Of a stretch of 64,000 nucleotides of DNA, positions 43,218 through 55,610 are shown piece after piece. The notes below the pieces were generated by a model. The model saw only the letters and a list, made by a program, of their open reading frames with translations, searched no databases and was not told the origin of the DNA. The stretch is from a candidate division Zixibacteria bacterium RBG-1 (lineage in GTDB: Bacteria > Zixibacteria > MSB-5A5 > DSPP01 > RBG-1). Location: contig AUYT01000001.1 in NCBI GenBank assembly GCA_000447245.1, forward strand, positions 1,730,001-1,794,000, in the 5' to 3' direction. The stretch's first letter is position 1. Every line of letters starts with the position of its first letter. The translations under genes were made by a program, and so were the position numbers.

Positions 43218-43952
43218 CTATTTTTTTAAAATTTTACTTTGAATATTTAAATCCGAATCAACAGCCAAAAGCTGGTTATTTTCCAAAAGCTTCCAGCCGG
43301 AGGCCATCTTATCCACTGGTTCTGATGCTACAATTATATTATTTTCAGCTTTTTTCCAATTTAAACTGTAATAGCTTTCGTTCTCCGGGTCTTCGGAGTC
43401 AAAAGACCTATATATAATAAGATTTTTCCCATCTGTCAATAGAAAATTCAAAGCCGTATATTTTTCCTGTTCTAAAATCGGAATTATAGTTTTTTCAACC
43501 CCCGAAAAAGGAGATTTTTCTTTCTTGATATTTTCAACTAATTTCTCCAGCAAAATTTGGGTGTCAATTAAATTGGGATAATTCTTCTTCACCGATTCCT
43601 TCCAGTGAACCGAACCGTTATGAGCCAAAACCCAGTCTTCTTTTTCAAAGGGGTGGGCAAATTCTCTTTTTCCTTTGGTTTGGGGGTCCGTGGCTTTTCT
43701 TATATGGGCTACCACTAATTCTGAAGCAACTGCGCTGCGAGCGATTCTATCAAATTCCGAATCTGAGGCGGCATCCAAGCCGCTTTTCTTGATAACCATT
43801 TCACCCTTGGATTTGTAAGCCATTCCCCAGCCATCCATATGCCCCGGTTGGGAGCTGGATTTGACACAGCCGGTCTGGCACTGTTGTTTAAAATTGGTGA
43901 AGATTTCTGGTTCTATCTGCGCTTTATTTACAATTCCCAATAGTCGGCACAT
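43218..43952 (-). CDS. Class II glutamine amidotransferase (YafJ-like)
   Basis: 244 residues. It begins MCRLLGIVN with the nucleophile Cys2 exposed after Met removal, then GHMDGWGMAYKSKG, VVAHIRKATDP and FAHPFEKEDWVLAHNGSVHW, the Ntn-hydrolase glutaminase pattern of the GATase_4/YafJ family. Only the glutaminase domain is present, so the ammonia acceptor is unknown. It starts 1 bp after the fusA stop and lies 30 bp before tuf, inside the str operon, which is an unusual place. A housekeeping or stress role linked to translation is speculation. Confidence 0.88.
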   Translation of the reverse strand: MCRLLGIVNKAQIEPEIFTNFKQQCQTGCVKSSSQPGHMDGWGMAYKSKGEMVIKKSGLDAASDSEFDRIARSAVASELVVAHIRKATDPQTKGKREFAHPFEKEDWVLAHNGSVHWKESVKKNYPNLIDTQILLEKLVENIKKEKSPFSGVEKTIIPILEQEKYTALNFLLTDGKNLIIYRSFDSEDPENESYYSLNWKKAENNIIVASEPVDKMASGWKLLENNQLLAVDSDLNIQSKILKK

Positions 43953-43953
43953 T

Positions 43954-46035
43954 TTAAATCCCCTTCACTTTGGCTACAATTCCTTCGGATATCTGCTGGG
44001 GCACTTCTTCATAGCTGTGGAACTGCATGGTAAAAAGCGCTCTTCCCTGAGAAATGGACCTGATTTTGGTGGCATATCCGAACATGTCTGACAGAGGAAC
44101 TCTGGCGGCGATAACCTGGGCATCCACTCTGGGAACGATTCCTAAAATTCTTCCCCGGCGGGCATTCAAATCTCCGATTACGTCTCCTAAATACTCTTCC
44201 GGAACCACTACCTCAACTTCCATCACCGGCTCTAATATTTTGGGCTTGGCCCTTTTGACTGCTTCCTGTAAAGCCATAGAGCCGGCAATCTTGAAAGCAA
44301 TTTCCGAAGAATCTACTTCGTGATAAGAACCGTCTAACAACATCGCTTTTAAATCAATTAACGGATACCCGGCTACTACTCCATTCTCCAAAGCGTCTTT
44401 AATCCCTTTTTCAACCGCCGGGATATATTCTCTGGGGATGGCTCCCCCGATGATTTTATTTTCAAAAATAAAACCGGAACTAGCCGGCAAGGACTCAACC
44501 CGGATTCTTACATGACCGTATTGACCTCTGCCACCGGTTTGTCTGATGAATTTCCCTTCCGCTTCGGCTGTGGCGGTGATGGTTTCTTTATAAGCCACTT
44601 GAGGTTTACCCACGTTGGCTTTGACCGAGAATTCCCGCATCATCCGGTCCACCAAAATTTCTAAGTGTAATTCTCCCATGCCGGAAATTATAGTTTGTCC
44701 GGTCTCTTCGTCCGACCTTACTTTGAAAGTAGGGTCTTCGTCGGATAATTTTTGTAGCGCTTCAAAAAGTTTGTCCTGGTCGGCTTTGGTTTTGGGCTCG
44801 ATGGCAACCGAGATGACCGGTTCCGGGAAAGTCATTTTTTCCAAGATTATGGGATGATTGGGGTCGCATAATGTATGTCCAGTAGAAGTCTTTTTTAATC
44901 CCACCACCGCGCAGATATCGCCGGTGTAGGCATCATCTATTTCTTCCCGCTTATTGGCATGCATTTCTAGAATTCTTCCCACTCTCTCCTTTTCGCCGGT
45001 GTTGGCATTCAAAACGTAAACCCCGGACTTCAAGACTCCGGAATAAATTCTTAAGTAAGTGAGTTTGCCCACGTAAGGATCTGACATGATTTTAAAAGCC
45101 AGAGCCGCCAACGGCTCGGAATCAGAGGGTTTTCTTTTCAGGGGCTGACCGGTTTCCGGGTCGGTTCCCTTTATTACGGGAAGGTCAAGAGGAGAAGGCA
45201 GAAAATCCACGATGGCATCCAGTAGTCTCTGGACTCCTATGTTTTTGAAGGAAGCGCCGCATAAAACCGGAATTATTTTGACGTCCAAGACCGCTTTTCG
45301 CAAAGCCGTCATGATTTCTTCTTTGTGAATTTCCTGGTCATTCAAAAATTTTTCCAACAGCCGGTCATCATAATCTGAAATTGATTCTAGCAGAATCCCT
45401 TTTTTCTTCTTGGCTTCTTCTAACATAGTTTTGGGAATCGGAAATTCCTCAAAGGTTGCTCCCTGGGTGTTCTGATGGAAAGTCCAGGCGGTCATGGTGA
45501 TTAAATCGATTATCCCGGTAAAAGTCTCTCCGGAGCCTAAAGGAAGTTGAACAGCCACGGCATTGGCTGCCAGGCGGGTTCTCATCATCCACAGCGCATT
45601 TTCAAAATCGGCTCCCACCCGGTCCATTTTATTGACAAAGGCGATTCTAGGCACTTGATATTTATCCGCTTGACGCCAGACCGTTTCAGACTGAGGTTCT
45701 ACTCCGCCCACAGAGCAGAATAAAGCCACCGCGCCGTCCAAAACTCTCAAAGACCTTTCCACCTCGGCGGTAAAATCCACGTGCCCGGGCGTATCGATGA
45801 TATTGATCTGAGTATCTCTCCAATAGCAGGTGGTAGCCGCGGAAGTGATGGTGATTCCCCTTTCTTTTTCCTGCTCCATCCAGTCCATAGTGGCTGCCCC
45901 CTCATCCACTTCACCAATGCGGTGAGTCTTACCGGTGTAATACAAAATCCGCTCGGTAGTGGTGGTTTTCCCGGCATCGATATGAGCCATGATTCCTATA
46001 TTTCTGATTTTATCTAAACTATATCTTCTAGGCAT
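43954..46035 (-). CDS. fusA: Elongation factor G
   Basis: 693 residues. G1 [16 protein letters not shown]3 DTPGHVDF and G4 NKMDR are present, followed by domains II-V ([23 protein letters not shown]). It translocates tRNA-mRNA on the ribosome. The ATG is 7 nt after GAGG, and that GAGG is the 3' arm of a hairpin ending in T7, so initiation or elongation into fusA may be controlled by leader folding (46036-46267). Confidence 0.98.
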   Translation of the reverse strand: MPRRYSLDKIRNIGIMAHIDAGKTTTTERILYYTGKTHRIGEVDEGAATMDWMEQEKERGITITSAATTCYWRDTQINIIDTPGHVDFTAEVERSLRVLDGAVALFCSVGGVEPQSETVWRQADKYQVPRIAFVNKMDRVGADFENALWMMRTRLAANAVAVQLPLGSGETFTGIIDLITMTAWTFHQNTQGATFEEFPIPKTMLEEAKKKKGILLESISDYDDRLLEKFLNDQEIHKEEIMTALRKAVLDVKIIPVLCGASFKNIGVQRLLDAIVDFLPSPLDLPVIKGTDPETGQPLKRKPSDSEPLAALAFKIMSDPYVGKLTYLRIYSGVLKSGVYVLNANTGEKERVGRILEMHANKREEIDDAYTGDICAVVGLKKTSTGHTLCDPNHPIILEKMTFPEPVISVAIEPKTKADQDKLFEALQKLSDEDPTFKVRSDEETGQTIISGMGELHLEILVDRMMREFSVKANVGKPQVAYKETITATAEAEGKFIRQTGGRGQYGHVRIRVESLPASSGFIFENKIIGGAIPREYIPAVEKGIKDALENGVVAGYPLIDLKAMLLDGSYHEVDSSEIAFKIAGSMALQEAVKRAKPKILEPVMEVEVVVPEEYLGDVIGDLNARRGRILGIVPRVDAQVIAARVPLSDMFGYATKIRSISQGRALFTMQFHSYEEVPQQISEGIVAKVKGI

Positions 46036-46267
46036 AAAAAAACCTCAACTTAAAACTTATTCCGGCTTGTCGCCGAAATAAGTGGAGGTTTGAAAACTGC
46101 TTTAAGTTGTTTCCAAACTTCCTTTTAGCCGACCTTCCTTTCTTAGTGGCTAAGCCACTAAAGTAAGAATTATCTAAAAATCCTTAGCTAAAACTGTATA
46201 CTGCCTCCTTGGATATTACGCATATTTTTACGGTTTGTTTCACTTAAGAGAAACTATCTTTTATGGG
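46036..46267 (-). promoter_or_regulatory. Structured fusA leader with mutually exclusive helices
   Basis: 232 bp between rpsG and fusA. Just before fusA the minus-strand RNA can form a long hairpin: AAACCTC (46091-46085) with GAGGTTT (46046-46040) outside, ACTTATT (46083-46077) with AATAAGT (46061-46055), and CGGC/GCCG inside, followed by a T-run that reaches the ATG. The outer 3' arm is the fusA Shine-Dalgarno. An upstream CAACTTAAA (46109-46101) pairs perfectly (9 bp) with TTTAAGTTG (46054-46046), overlapping the outer arm and crossing that helix. A separate perfect 8-bp hairpin TTAGTGGC/GCCACTAA lies at 46143-46161. This looks like an attenuator or translational switch. Confidence 0.6.
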
Positions 46268-46738
46268 TTACCAGCGGAAGTGGGCAAAAGCTTTATTGGC
46301 TTCGGCCATCTTATGGGTATCTTCCTTCTTTTTGATGGCTGAACCTTCATTTTTGGAAGCCGCAATTAACTCTTCGGCTAACCTCTCATCTATGGGCTTG
46401 CCAGTTTTTTCTTTGGTATAGGCGATAATCCAGCGAAAGGCTAAGGCGTTCCTTCTTTCGGACCTGACTTCCATGGGGACCTGATAGGTAGCTCCTCCCA
46501 CCCGACGCGGCCTGACTTCCAGGGCCGGTCTGACATTATTAATGGCTTTTTGAAATACCTCAAACCCGGGCTGACCGATCTTTTTTTCGATTATATCAAA
46601 TGCTGAATAAACTATTCCTTTAGCTACACTCTTCTTGCCGCGCTCCATTATCCGGTTTATAAATTTGGACAATAAAACCGAGTTGTATTTAAAATCCGGT
46701 AAAATTTCTCTTTTATCGACTCGGGCTTTTCTGGGCAT
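46268..46738 (-). CDS. rpsG: Ribosomal protein S7
   Basis: 156 residues: MPRKARVDKREILPDFKYNS, INRIMERGKKSVAKGIVYSA and the signature around RVGGATYQVPMEVR. It is the head-domain primary binder and in E. coli a str-operon repressor acting between rpsL and rpsG; here that gap is only 5 bp, while the long structured spacer lies after rpsG. Confidence 0.98.
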   Translation of the reverse strand: MPRKARVDKREILPDFKYNSVLLSKFINRIMERGKKSVAKGIVYSAFDIIEKKIGQPGFEVFQKAINNVRPALEVRPRRVGGATYQVPMEVRSERRNALAFRWIIAYTKEKTGKPIDERLAEELIAASKNEGSAIKKKEDTHKMAEANKAFAHFRW

Positions 46739-46743
46739 AAATT

Positions 46744-47124
46744 TTAAGCTGCTTTTTTGGGTTTCTTGGCTCCGTATTTAGAGCGTCCCTGTTTTCTATC
46801 TTGCACTCCGGCGGTATCCAGGGTTCCTCTGATTATATGATATCGGACTCCAGGTAAATCTTTTACTCTGCCACCCCGAATCAGAACAATGGAGTGTTCC
46901 TGCAGGTTGTGCCCTTCACCCGGTATGTAGGCGGTTACTTCAATGCCGTTGGTCAATCTTACCCGGGCCACTTTTCTTAGAGCGGAGTTAGGCTTTTTGG
47001 GAGTGGTGGTGTACACCCGCACGCAGACTCCTCTTTTCTGGGGAGAACCCTGCAAAGCCGGGGTTTTGGTTGAGCTTTTTATCTCTCTTCTTCCAAATCT
47101 AACTAGTTGATTTATAGTTGGCAT
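46744..47124 (-). CDS. rpsL: Ribosomal protein S12
   Basis: 126 residues: [50 protein letters not shown] and [14 protein letters not shown]. The streptomycin-sensitive lysines are unaltered. First gene of the str unit, behind its own promoter that overlaps the rpoC stop. Confidence 0.98.
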   Translation of the reverse strand: MPTINQLVRFGRREIKSSTKTPALQGSPQKRGVCVRVYTTTPKKPNSALRKVARVRLTNGIEVTAYIPGEGHNLQEHSIVLIRGGRVKDLPGVRYHIIRGTLDTAGVQDRKQGRSKYGAKKPKKAA

Positions 47125-47155
47125 TTTGTTCTTTATATTTTCACTATAGATTCAC

Positions 47156-47183
47156 AATTTATTGAATTATAATAATTTGTCAA
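47156..47183 (-). promoter_or_regulatory. rpsL (str operon) promoter
   Basis: On the minus strand TTGACA (47183-47178) overlaps the rpoC stop codon; after 16 bp comes TAAATT (47161-47156). The whole segment resembles the tRNA-Thr promoter (60199-60172): same TTGACAAA start, a TAATT in the spacer, ATAAATT at the -10 and GAATCT beyond. Predicted start near 47149, 25 nt before rpsL. Confidence 0.6.
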
Positions 47184-50100
47184 GGGTTTTCTTTAAACAG
47201 CTCTACCTCTTTTTCTACTTCCTCTTCAATTTCATCTTTGACCTTTATATTTCGGTAAATTTCCAGTCCGGTCCCGGCCGGAATTAGATGTCCGATGATT
47301 ACGTTTTCCTTTAATCCCATCAAATTGTCGGTCTTTCCGTTTATGGCCGCTTCCGTCAGAGCCCGGGTGGTTTCCTGGAAGGAAGCCGCGGAGATGAAGC
47401 TTTCCGTGGAAAGTGAGGCCTTGGTAATTCCCAAAAGCAAGGGTTGGAATGTGGCTGGCTCTCCACCTTCAGCTACTACCCGGTCAGATTCCTCTTTAAA
47501 TCTCCAGCGATCCACATGTTCTCCTTCTAAGAAGTTGGTTTCACCCACTTCCTCAATTTTGATTTTTTGCAACATCTGTCTGACTATCACTTCAATATGT
47601 TTGTCGTTGATTCTCACACCCTGTAAGCGGTAAACCTCCTGGATTTCATTCACCAGATATTCCTGCACCGCGTTGGGTCCTTTGATTCTTAAGATATCGT
47701 GAGGGTCAATCGGGCCCTCGCATAGCCGGTCACCGGCTTTGACTCTGTCTCCGGTGTGAACCCGCATATGTTTACCGTGAGGGATTAAATATTCTTTGAC
47801 CTCACCGTCATCGGCACGGACTAAGACCTGGCGTGACCCTCTGATGATTTTGCCGATTTCAACCACACCGTCAATCTCGCTTACCACCGCCGGGTCTTTG
47901 GGTCTTCGGGCTTCAAATAATTCGGCTACCCGGGGCAGACCTCCGGTGATATCTCTGGTTTTGCTGATGTCCCGGGGAATTTTTACTAGAGACTCTCCAG
48001 CCGAAATTTTATTTTCGTCATGGACTAGTAAATGGGCACCAGTGGGTATGGCGTAGCTTCCTAATTTTTTTCCTTTATCGTCTAGGATATAAATATGCGG
48101 GTGCAAGGTCTTTTCCCTTTGCTCAATCACCACTCTTTGTCTTAAGCCGGTGGTTTCATCCAGCTCTTCCCGGTAGGTTAAGTCTTCCTCCAGGTCGGCA
48201 AATTCGACGTTTCCGCTTTGCTCCGCTAAAATGCTGCTGGTGTAAGGGTCCCATTCAAACAAGATATCATCTTTGTTGACGATGGATTTATCTTTGACTT
48301 TTAGCTGGGCGCCGTAAGGTACGTTATATTTGGCCCGGGGTCGGTTTTGCTGGTCTACCAAGCTGATATTTCCGTCCCGCCCTAAGACCACCAACTCACC
48401 ATCTTTTCTGGCAATGGTCTTGATGCCGTGGAAAATTACTTTCCCGTCGATTTTAGCGGAAACTTTGGATTGTTCTGCTATACGAGCTGCGGTTCCTCCG
48501 ATGTGGAAGGTTCTTAAAGTCAGCTGAGTTCCCGGTTCACCGATGGATTGAGCGGCAATTACTCCGACTGCTTCTCCTAAATCCACCATTTTACCGGAAC
48601 CTAAGTTTCGACCGTAACATTTGGCACAGACTCCCCGTCTGGCTTCGCAGGTTAAAACCGAGCGGATTTTTACCGATTCAATTCCGGATTCGTCAATCCG
48701 GCTAGCGGCTTCTTCGGAAATTTCATCTCCGGCCTGTCCCAAAACTTCCCCGGTAATGGGGTCGGACACTTCTTCCAGAGTTACTCTTCCTAAAATTCTA
48801 TCTCTCAAAGATTCAATAATCTCTTCCCCTTCTTTTAGAGCCGCCACATCCAGTCCTAAAATAGTTCCGCAGTCTATTTCGTTGATAATTACGTCCTGTG
48901 CTGAATCCACTAATCTTCTGGTTAAATAACCGGCATCCGCTGTTTTTAAAGCGGTATCGGCTAAACCTTTTCTGGCTCCATGAGTGGAGATGAAGTATTC
49001 TAATACAGTCAGACCTTCCCGGAAGTTAGCCGTAATGGGCGATTCAATAATTTCACCGATTTGTCCGGTAATTCTTTTTTGGGGCTTGCCCATCAGACCT
49101 CTCATCCCGGCAAGCTGCCGCACCTGGTCAATATTTCCCCGGGCCCCGGACTCCGCCATCATATAAATAGGGTTAAATCCATGGTTGGCTTTTTTCAAAC
49201 CCTCATACATGGCCTGGGCCACCTCGTTGGTGGTGTGAGTCCAGGTGTCAATTACTTTGTTGTATCTTTCCCCGTTGGTGATTATCCCCTTTTCATATTG
49301 CTTTTGAATCCTGTCGACTTCTTTCTGGGCTCGTTCGATTAGGTTTGCTTTTTCCGGGGGAATAATCATGTCATCTATTCCCACCGTGATTCCACCCAAA
49401 GTGGCGTATTCAAACCCTAATTTTTTGAGGTTGTCTAAGAATAAAGATGTTTGATAATTACCCAGCCTGCGGTAAGATTCAGAGACCAGTCCTTCCAATT
49501 TTGATTTGGAGGCCACTTCATTGAAAAATCCTAATTCTTTGGGAACCACCTGATTTAAAAACACTCTTCCTACGGTGGTGTCAATCAGTTTCCCTTCCTG
49601 GCGGACTTTGATCTTGGCATGTAATCCTACTTCTTTGGCATCGAAGGCAGCCATAACTTCATCAATAGAGGAGAAAATTTTTCCTTCCCCTTTTTCCCCT
49701 GGCTTATCCTTGGTTAAATAATAACACCCTAACACCATGTCCTGAGAAGGAGTAGCGATCGGCCTGCCATTCGAGGGTGAAAGTAAATTATTAACTGAAA
49801 GCATTAAAATCTTGGCTTCTAATTGAGCTTCAAAAGATAAAGGCACATGCACCGCCATCTGGTCTCCGTCAAAGTCGGCGTTGAAAGCAGCGCAGACCAG
49901 AGGATGCAATCGGATGGCCTTACCTTCCACCAACACCGGATAGAAAGCCTGCAGACCTAAGCGGTGTAAGGTGGGTGCCCTATTCAGAAGCACCGGATGG
50001 TCGGCTATAATTTCTTCCAAAATATCCCAGACTTCCGGTCTTTCTCTTTCCACTAATTTTTTAGCGGATTTGACGGTTTGAACAAAACCTTTTTCTTCCA

Positions 50101-51244
50101 GTTTGGAAATGATGAAGGGCTTGAAAAGCTCCAGAGCCATATTCTTAGGCAGACCGCACTGGTGCAATTTTAATTCCGGTCCGACAACGATGACCGAACG
50201 GCCGGAGTAATCCACTCTTTTACCTAAAAGGTTTTGGCGGAATCGTCCCTGTTTACCTTTCAGCAAATCGGATAGTGATTTTAAGGGCCGCTTGGAGTCT
50301 CCGTGAACTGCCTGGGAGCGGCGACCGTTGTCGAATAATGCATCCACCGCTTCCTGCAACATCCTTTTTTCGTTGCGTAAGATTACTTCCGGAGCTTTTA
50401 TTTCCATCAGTTTTTTGAGACGATTATTGCGGTTGATTAGCCGGCGATACAAGTCGTTCAAATCCGAAGTGGCAAATCTTCCCCCTTCCAGTGGGACCAA
50501 GGGTCTTAAGTCCGGAGGTATTACCGGAACCACGTTTAAAATCATCCAGTCCGGTTTGTTGTTGGACTGGCGGAAAGATTCGATAACTCTCAATCTTTTC
50601 AGAACGTCTTTCTTTCTCTGGGTGGAGGTCTCCACCTTGATCTGGGCCCGCAGTGAAATGGAATATTCTTCAATATCGATTTGTTTTAGAAGCTCTAAAA
50701 TCGCTTCCGCTCCCATTTTGGCCACGAACTGCTTGCCGGATTCTTCCTGTTCCCGATACTCATCTTCGGTGATGATATCCTTGGCTTTTAAGGAGGTGTT
50801 ACCCGGATCAATTATAATGTAGGATTCGTAGTATAAAATACGCTCCAATTCCCGCACCGATAAATCCAGAAGATACCCTATGCGGGAAGGGACTGATTTG
50901 AAATACCAGATATGGGAGACCGGCACCGCCAGCTCGATATGCCCCATCCTTTCCCGTCTGACTTTGGATTGGGTCACTTCCACGCCGCAGCGGTCGCACA
51001 CAATCCCGCGGAAACGCACTCTTTTATATTTTCCGCAGTTACATTCCCAGTCTTTGACCGGGCCGAAAATTCGTTCGCAAAAAAGTCCGTCTCTTTCAGG
51101 TTTGTAGGAGCGATAATTGATGGTTTCGGGCTTGGTCACTTCTCCATAAGACCAGGATCTGATGGTCTCCGGAGAGGCCAGCTGAATCCGGATAGCCTTG
51201 AAGTTGGTAGCTTTTTTCTGAGGTCTGCTAAAAAATTCTACCAC
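47180..51244 (-). CDS. rpoC: RNA polymerase subunit beta'
   Basis: 1354 residues. The N-terminal zinc finger ([20 protein letters not shown]), catalytic [12 protein letters not shown] (three Mg-binding Asp), the bridge-helix region [14 protein letters not shown], a second zinc site ([13 protein letters not shown]) and the C-terminal omega-contact region are present. rpoB and rpoC are separate genes. Start is GTG behind AAGGAGG. No large lineage insert is obvious at this length. Confidence 0.98.
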   Translation of the reverse strand: MVEFFSRPQKKATNFKAIRIQLASPETIRSWSYGEVTKPETINYRSYKPERDGLFCERIFGPVKDWECNCGKYKRVRFRGIVCDRCGVEVTQSKVRRERMGHIELAVPVSHIWYFKSVPSRIGYLLDLSVRELERILYYESYIIIDPGNTSLKAKDIITEDEYREQEESGKQFVAKMGAEAILELLKQIDIEEYSISLRAQIKVETSTQRKKDVLKRLRVIESFRQSNNKPDWMILNVVPVIPPDLRPLVPLEGGRFATSDLNDLYRRLINRNNRLKKLMEIKAPEVILRNEKRMLQEAVDALFDNGRRSQAVHGDSKRPLKSLSDLLKGKQGRFRQNLLGKRVDYSGRSVIVVGPELKLHQCGLPKNMALELFKPFIISKLEEKGFVQTVKSAKKLVERERPEVWDILEEIIADHPVLLNRAPTLHRLGLQAFYPVLVEGKAIRLHPLVCAAFNADFDGDQMAVHVPLSFEAQLEAKILMLSVNNLLSPSNGRPIATPSQDMVLGCYYLTKDKPGEKGEGKIFSSIDEVMAAFDAKEVGLHAKIKVRQEGKLIDTTVGRVFLNQVVPKELGFFNEVASKSKLEGLVSESYRRLGNYQTSLFLDNLKKLGFEYATLGGITVGIDDMIIPPEKANLIERAQKEVDRIQKQYEKGIITNGERYNKVIDTWTHTTNEVAQAMYEGLKKANHGFNPIYMMAESGARGNIDQVRQLAGMRGLMGKPQKRITGQIGEIIESPITANFREGLTVLEYFISTHGARKGLADTALKTADAGYLTRRLVDSAQDVIINEIDCGTILGLDVAALKEGEEIIESLRDRILGRVTLEEVSDPITGEVLGQAGDEISEEAASRIDESGIESVKIRSVLTCEARRGVCAKCYGRNLGSGKMVDLGEAVGVIAAQSIGEPGTQLTLRTFHIGGTAARIAEQSKVSAKIDGKVIFHGIKTIARKDGELVVLGRDGNISLVDQQNRPRAKYNVPYGAQLKVKDKSIVNKDDILFEWDPYTSSILAEQSGNVEFADLEEDLTYREELDETTGLRQRVVIEQREKTLHPHIYILDDKGKKLGSYAIPTGAHLLVHDENKISAGESLVKIPRDISKTRDITGGLPRVAELFEARRPKDPAVVSEIDGVVEIGKIIRGSRQVLVRADDGEVKEYLIPHGKHMRVHTGDRVKAGDRLCEGPIDPHDILRIKGPNAVQEYLVNEIQEVYRLQGVRINDKHIEVIVRQMLQKIKIEEVGETNFLEGEHVDRWRFKEESDRVVAEGGEPATFQPLLLGITKASLSTESFISAASFQETTRALTEAAINGKTDNLMGLKENVIIGHLIPAGTGLEIYRNIKVKDEIEEEVEKEVELFKENP

Positions 51245-51333
51245 TTGAAATCCTCCTTTTTAATAAACCTGTTTAATTTTTGGTTCAAATCAATCTTCAT
51301 CTTATTATTTGTTACATTAATGCTCAATTTCCT

Positions 51334-54300
51334 TCACTCAACCAATTCTACATTCAAAGCCAAACTTTGCAACTCTTTAATCAGCACATTAAAGGATTCC
51401 GGTATTCCTGGCTCCGGCGGATTTTCATCTTTTACAATGGCTTCATAAACCCGGGAACGACCGGTGACATCATCTGATTTAACCGTCAGCATTTCCTGTA
51501 AGCAGTAGGCCGCCCCGTAGGCTTCCAAAGCCCAGACTTCCATTTCTCCAAATCTCTGTCCTCCGAATTGGGCTTTCCCGCCTAAGGGTTGCTGGGTGAC
51601 CAAGGAGTACGGTCCAATGGAGCGAGCGTGGATTTTATCATCCACCAAGTGAGAGAGCTTCATCATATAGATATATCCCACCGTTATTTCATTTTCAAAC
51701 GGCTCTCCGGTTCTTCCGTCATATAAAATTGATTTACCTGAATCTGGTAGCTCAGCTTTCTTCAACTCCGCTTTGATTTCTTTTAAGGTGGCTCCATCAA
51801 AGATTGGACTGGCTACAAATTTTCCTAACTTTTTAGCGGCCCAGCCTAAGTGAGTCTCTAAAATCTGGCCCACGTTCATTCGGGAGGGGACACCTAAGGG
51901 ATTCAAAATGATGTCTATGGGAGTTCCGCCTGGCAGGTAAGGCATATCTTCCACCGGGACAATCTTGGCTACCACACCTTTGTTACCGTGCCTGCCGGCC
52001 ATCTTATCTCCCACCGAGACTTTTCTCTCCGTGGCTACGCTGACTTTCACTAATTGGACGACACCGGGAGGAAGCTCGGCCCCGCGGGAGATTTTATCCA
52101 GCTCAATTTCTAATTCGGTATTCTTTTTGGCTACCAGTTCCTCGTAATTTTTGATGAGATTTTCAATTTTCTTGTTTACCTTTTTATCTTGAGTAAAACC
52201 GTCGTCGGCAATCAGGTTTTCCAGTTCGACTCGACCAAAAGAATCTTCTTTAATTTTGGACCCGCCCCGGATGAAAATATCTTTGGAATTTTTCTTGCGG
52301 ATGGTATTGGCGGTCTCTCCGATTAGAAGAGCTTTCATTTTCTGTTCAAAGGCCTCTTTCAAGGCGGCCAGCTGCTTCTGATATTTTCGCTTGATCTGAT
52401 TGACTTCATTGCGGTCCTGTTTTTTGGCTTCTTCGGTATGCTCCTTGCGGGAAAAGACCTTGGTGTCGATTACTACCCCGCTCATCCCCGGCGGCGCTTT
52501 CAGGGAGGCATCTTTGACGTCTCCGGCTTTTTCACCGAAGATGGCTCTCAGTAATCTTTCTTCCGGCGAAAGCTCGGTTTCACCTTTGGGGGTGACTTTC
52601 CCCACTAAAATATCTCCGGCTTCCACTTCCGCCCCCATTCGGATAATTCCTCTTTCGTCCAGATTGGCCACGGCTTCTTCAGAAACATTGGGGATTTCTC
52701 TGGTTAACTCCTCGGCTCCCCGTTTGGTGTCCCGCACCTGCAGTTCAAACTCCTCAATATGAATGGAGGTAAACGTATCATCTACTATTAATCTTTCACT
52801 TAAGACTATTGCATCTTCAAAATTGTAACCTCTCCAGGGCATAAACGCCACCAATACATTGGCACCCAGAGCCAGCTCCCCCTGAGCAGTACCGGGACCA
52901 TCCGCAATTACCTGGTCTTTCTCCACCCTTTCACGCAATGCAATTATTGGTACTTGATTGATGCAGGTATCTTGATTAGAGCGTCTGAATTTTTCAAAAT
53001 CGTACTCGTCAAAATCCAAAAGCTCGGAATCTTTTTCACCCGAGGTCGGCCGGATTATAATCCTTTCGGCGTCCACATATTCCACTACTCCGGCCCGTTT
53101 GGCTACCAGTGCAGCTTTGGAATCAATGGCAACTTTTTTCTCCATGCCGGTTCCGATAAAAGGTGGCTCCGGATTGATCAAAGGCACTGCCTGTCTTTGC
53201 ATGTTAGAGCCCATCAAAGCCCGGTTGGCATCATCATGCTCTAAAAAAGGAATCAGGGCCGCTGCCACACTGACCAGCTGTTTGGGAGAGACATCCATAT
53301 AATCAATTTTTTCGGGTGAAACCGTGGGGAAATCTCCTCTTAGGCGGGCTTTCACTAAAGAATTGACAAAATGCCCATCTTTTTCTAAGGGCTCATTGGC
53401 CTGGGCAATCACATACAGGTCTTCTTGGTCGGCCGTCAAATATTCGATTTTCTCGGTAACCTTACCGTTTTTGGCTTTGCGGTAAGGGGTTTCCAAAAAC
53501 CCGTATTTGTTGATGCGGGCATAAGTGGAAAGGGAGGCGATCAAACCGATGTTCGGTCCTTCCGGAGTTTCAATGGGGCACATTCTGCCATAATGGGTGT
53601 GATGCACGTCCCGCACCTCAAAACCGGCTCTTTCCCGGGTCAATCCACCGGGACCTAAAGCCGACAATCTGCGTTTGTGGGTCAATTCAGCCAGGGGGTT
53701 GGTCTGGTCCATGAATTGAGAAAGCTGGCTGGAACCGAAAAAAGTCTGAATGACAGAGGAAACGGTCCGGGCATTGACTAAATCATGGGGAGTCGTATTT
53801 TCACTGTCCCGCAAGGATAATCTTTCTTTAATGGTCCGAGCCATGCGAGAGAAGGCCACCGAGAATTGATTGCCCAAAAGTTCTCCCACCGAACGGGCTC
53901 TCCGGTTACCCAGATGGTCGATGTCATCCACGTTGCCGATGCCATTTCTTAAATCCAACAAATATTTGATGATGGCGATAAAATCTTTTCTGTCCAGGGT
54001 GGTGGTATCCATAGGTATATCCAGATGCAACCTCTGGTTTATCATGTAACGCCCTACTTCCCCTAAGTCATAGCGCTTGGGGGTGAAGAACATCTTTTCA
54101 ATCAGACCGGAGGCCATCTCCGGAGTCGGGACCTCACCCGGACGAATCAGGCTGTATATTTTGTACAAAGCTTCCAGTTCATTTTTGGTGTTGTCCTTCT
54201 TTAAAGTGTTTCTGATAACTCCGGCATCCTTGGAAGTATCCCGGGAAACAATTTTTACACTGTCTAATTTTATTTTTTTGAATTTCTCCAGATGCCCTTC

Positions 54301-55104
54301 GGTAATGGCCTCACCGGCCGAAATTATGATTTCACCGGTGGATTTCTGCATTACGGTTGAAGCGGAAACTTTGCCTACCAATTTGGAAGGTTTGGCGGAC
54401 TTTAAACTTACTTTTTCGGTTTCATAAAATAAAGATAATATCCTTTCGTCAGAGTCAAAACCCAGAGCTCTCAGCAAAGTGGTGGCCGGCAGCTTACGGC
54501 GGGTGTCGATATGCACATACATTATATCATTGATATCTAGATTGAATTCCACCCAAGAGCCGCGATAGGGGATTATGCGTGCGGAAAAAAGTTTTTTCCC
54601 ATTGGGATGAATTTCTTCATCAAAAAATACCCCCGGAGAACGATGCAGCTGGCTGACTATTACTCTTTCGGCACCGTTGATGATGAAAGTTCCTCTTTCG
54701 TTGATTAAAGGGAGCTCCCCCAAATAAACATCCTGCTCAATAACATTCTTGACCCCTTTGGTTTTCTGCCCCTCCTTATCTTCAGCCCGGGCTACTAATC
54801 TCAAAGTAGCTTTGAGGGGACAGCCGTAGGTCATATTTCGGTCCTGGCATTCCCAGATACTGTACATGGGAGTGCCCAGGGTATATTTGACGAATTCTAA
54901 GGAGAAATTTTCCTTGACATCGGTGATGGGAAAAATTTCGTTGAAAACTTTTTGCAGGCCCTTGCTTTCTCTTTTTTCCGGCTCTACTTTGGTCTGCAGA
55001 AAATCCTCGAAAGAATCTATCTGAACTTCCAAAAAATTGGGCAGACTGGCTACCTCCTTTAATTTGGCGTAGCTCTCCCTTTTTATTTCATGATTTTGGG
55101 ACAA
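51334..55104 (-). CDS. rpoB: RNA polymerase subunit beta
   Basis: 1256 residues. The rifampicin region reads [20 protein letters not shown] then [10 protein letters not shown], with the residues of sensitive enzymes. Other hallmarks are [28 protein letters not shown] and [20 protein letters not shown]. Start is TTG with AGGAGG upstream. The rplL-rpoB gap is only 41 bp, with no attenuator visible. Confidence 0.98.
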   Translation of the reverse strand: MSQNHEIKRESYAKLKEVASLPNFLEVQIDSFEDFLQTKVEPEKRESKGLQKVFNEIFPITDVKENFSLEFVKYTLGTPMYSIWECQDRNMTYGCPLKATLRLVARAEDKEGQKTKGVKNVIEQDVYLGELPLINERGTFIINGAERVIVSQLHRSPGVFFDEEIHPNGKKLFSARIIPYRGSWVEFNLDINDIMYVHIDTRRKLPATTLLRALGFDSDERILSLFYETEKVSLKSAKPSKLVGKVSASTVMQKSTGEIIISAGEAITEGHLEKFKKIKLDSVKIVSRDTSKDAGVIRNTLKKDNTKNELEALYKIYSLIRPGEVPTPEMASGLIEKMFFTPKRYDLGEVGRYMINQRLHLDIPMDTTTLDRKDFIAIIKYLLDLRNGIGNVDDIDHLGNRRARSVGELLGNQFSVAFSRMARTIKERLSLRDSENTTPHDLVNARTVSSVIQTFFGSSQLSQFMDQTNPLAELTHKRRLSALGPGGLTRERAGFEVRDVHHTHYGRMCPIETPEGPNIGLIASLSTYARINKYGFLETPYRKAKNGKVTEKIEYLTADQEDLYVIAQANEPLEKDGHFVNSLVKARLRGDFPTVSPEKIDYMDVSPKQLVSVAAALIPFLEHDDANRALMGSNMQRQAVPLINPEPPFIGTGMEKKVAIDSKAALVAKRAGVVEYVDAERIIIRPTSGEKDSELLDFDEYDFEKFRRSNQDTCINQVPIIALRERVEKDQVIADGPGTAQGELALGANVLVAFMPWRGYNFEDAIVLSERLIVDDTFTSIHIEEFELQVRDTKRGAEELTREIPNVSEEAVANLDERGIIRMGAEVEAGDILVGKVTPKGETELSPEERLLRAIFGEKAGDVKDASLKAPPGMSGVVIDTKVFSRKEHTEEAKKQDRNEVNQIKRKYQKQLAALKEAFEQKMKALLIGETANTIRKKNSKDIFIRGGSKIKEDSFGRVELENLIADDGFTQDKKVNKKIENLIKNYEELVAKKNTELEIELDKISRGAELPPGVVQLVKVSVATERKVSVGDKMAGRHGNKGVVAKIVPVEDMPYLPGGTPIDIILNPLGVPSRMNVGQILETHLGWAAKKLGKFVASPIFDGATLKEIKAELKKAELPDSGKSILYDGRTGEPFENEITVGYIYMMKLSHLVDDKIHARSIGPYSLVTQQPLGGKAQFGGQRFGEMEVWALEAYGAAYCLQEMLTVKSDDVTGRSRVYEAIVKDENPPEPGIPESFNVLIKELQSLALNVELVE

Positions 55105-55145
55105 TTAAGTTACCTCCTTAAAAGTAATAAAGATATTATCTTTTT

Positions 55146-55592
55146 TTACTTAATTTCTACTGTGGCTCCGGCTTCCACCAGTTTGGCTTTTAGACTTTCG
55201 GCCTCATCTCTGGGAATACCTTCCCTGATTGGCTTGGGAGCACCATCCACCAGATCTTTGGCTTCTTTAAGCCCTAAGCCGGTCAGCTCCCGCACTACTT
55301 TGATTACCTGAATTTTCTTGTCCCCGGTTGACTGGAGCATGACCGTAAAGTCGGTTTTCTCCTCAGCTACAACTGCGGCTCCTTTGCCGCCGCCCGCTGG
55401 AGCTGCCGCAGCCATTGGCATAGCTGCCTGCACTCCGAATTTATCCTGCAGGGTTTTGGAAAGCTCGGAAAGCTCTAAGACCGACATATTCTCAATCAGC
55501 TCTACAGCTTGGGAAACTTTGTCTCCCATCTCTGCTACAGCTACGCCACCGTCAGATTTGGTTTCTTTTTTACTCTTCTTCTCTGTTACCAT
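55146..55592 (-). CDS. rplL: Ribosomal protein L7/L12 with N-terminal extension
   Basis: 148 residues. A strong Shine-Dalgarno (AAGGAGGAAAG) fixes the ATG at 55592, giving a ~22-residue Lys/Ser-rich extension before the usual N-terminal dimerisation domain ([20 protein letters not shown]). The C-terminal factor-binding domain [31 protein letters not shown] is intact. Forms the stalk on L10. Confidence 0.96.
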   Translation of the reverse strand: MVTEKKSKKETKSDGGVAVAEMGDKVSQAVELIENMSVLELSELSKTLQDKFGVQAAMPMAAAAPAGGGKGAAVVAEEKTDFTVMLQSTGDKKIQVIKVVRELTGLGLKEAKDLVDGAPKPIREGIPRDEAESLKAKLVEAGATVEIK

Positions 55593-55610
55593 CTTTCCTC
55601 CTTATAATAT

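Noticed and set aside
46200-46240. Short leader peptide (11 codons) in the fusA leader as a classical attenuator peptide
   Set aside because: The ATG has no Shine-Dalgarno and the codons show no amino-acid bias, so it was not called.
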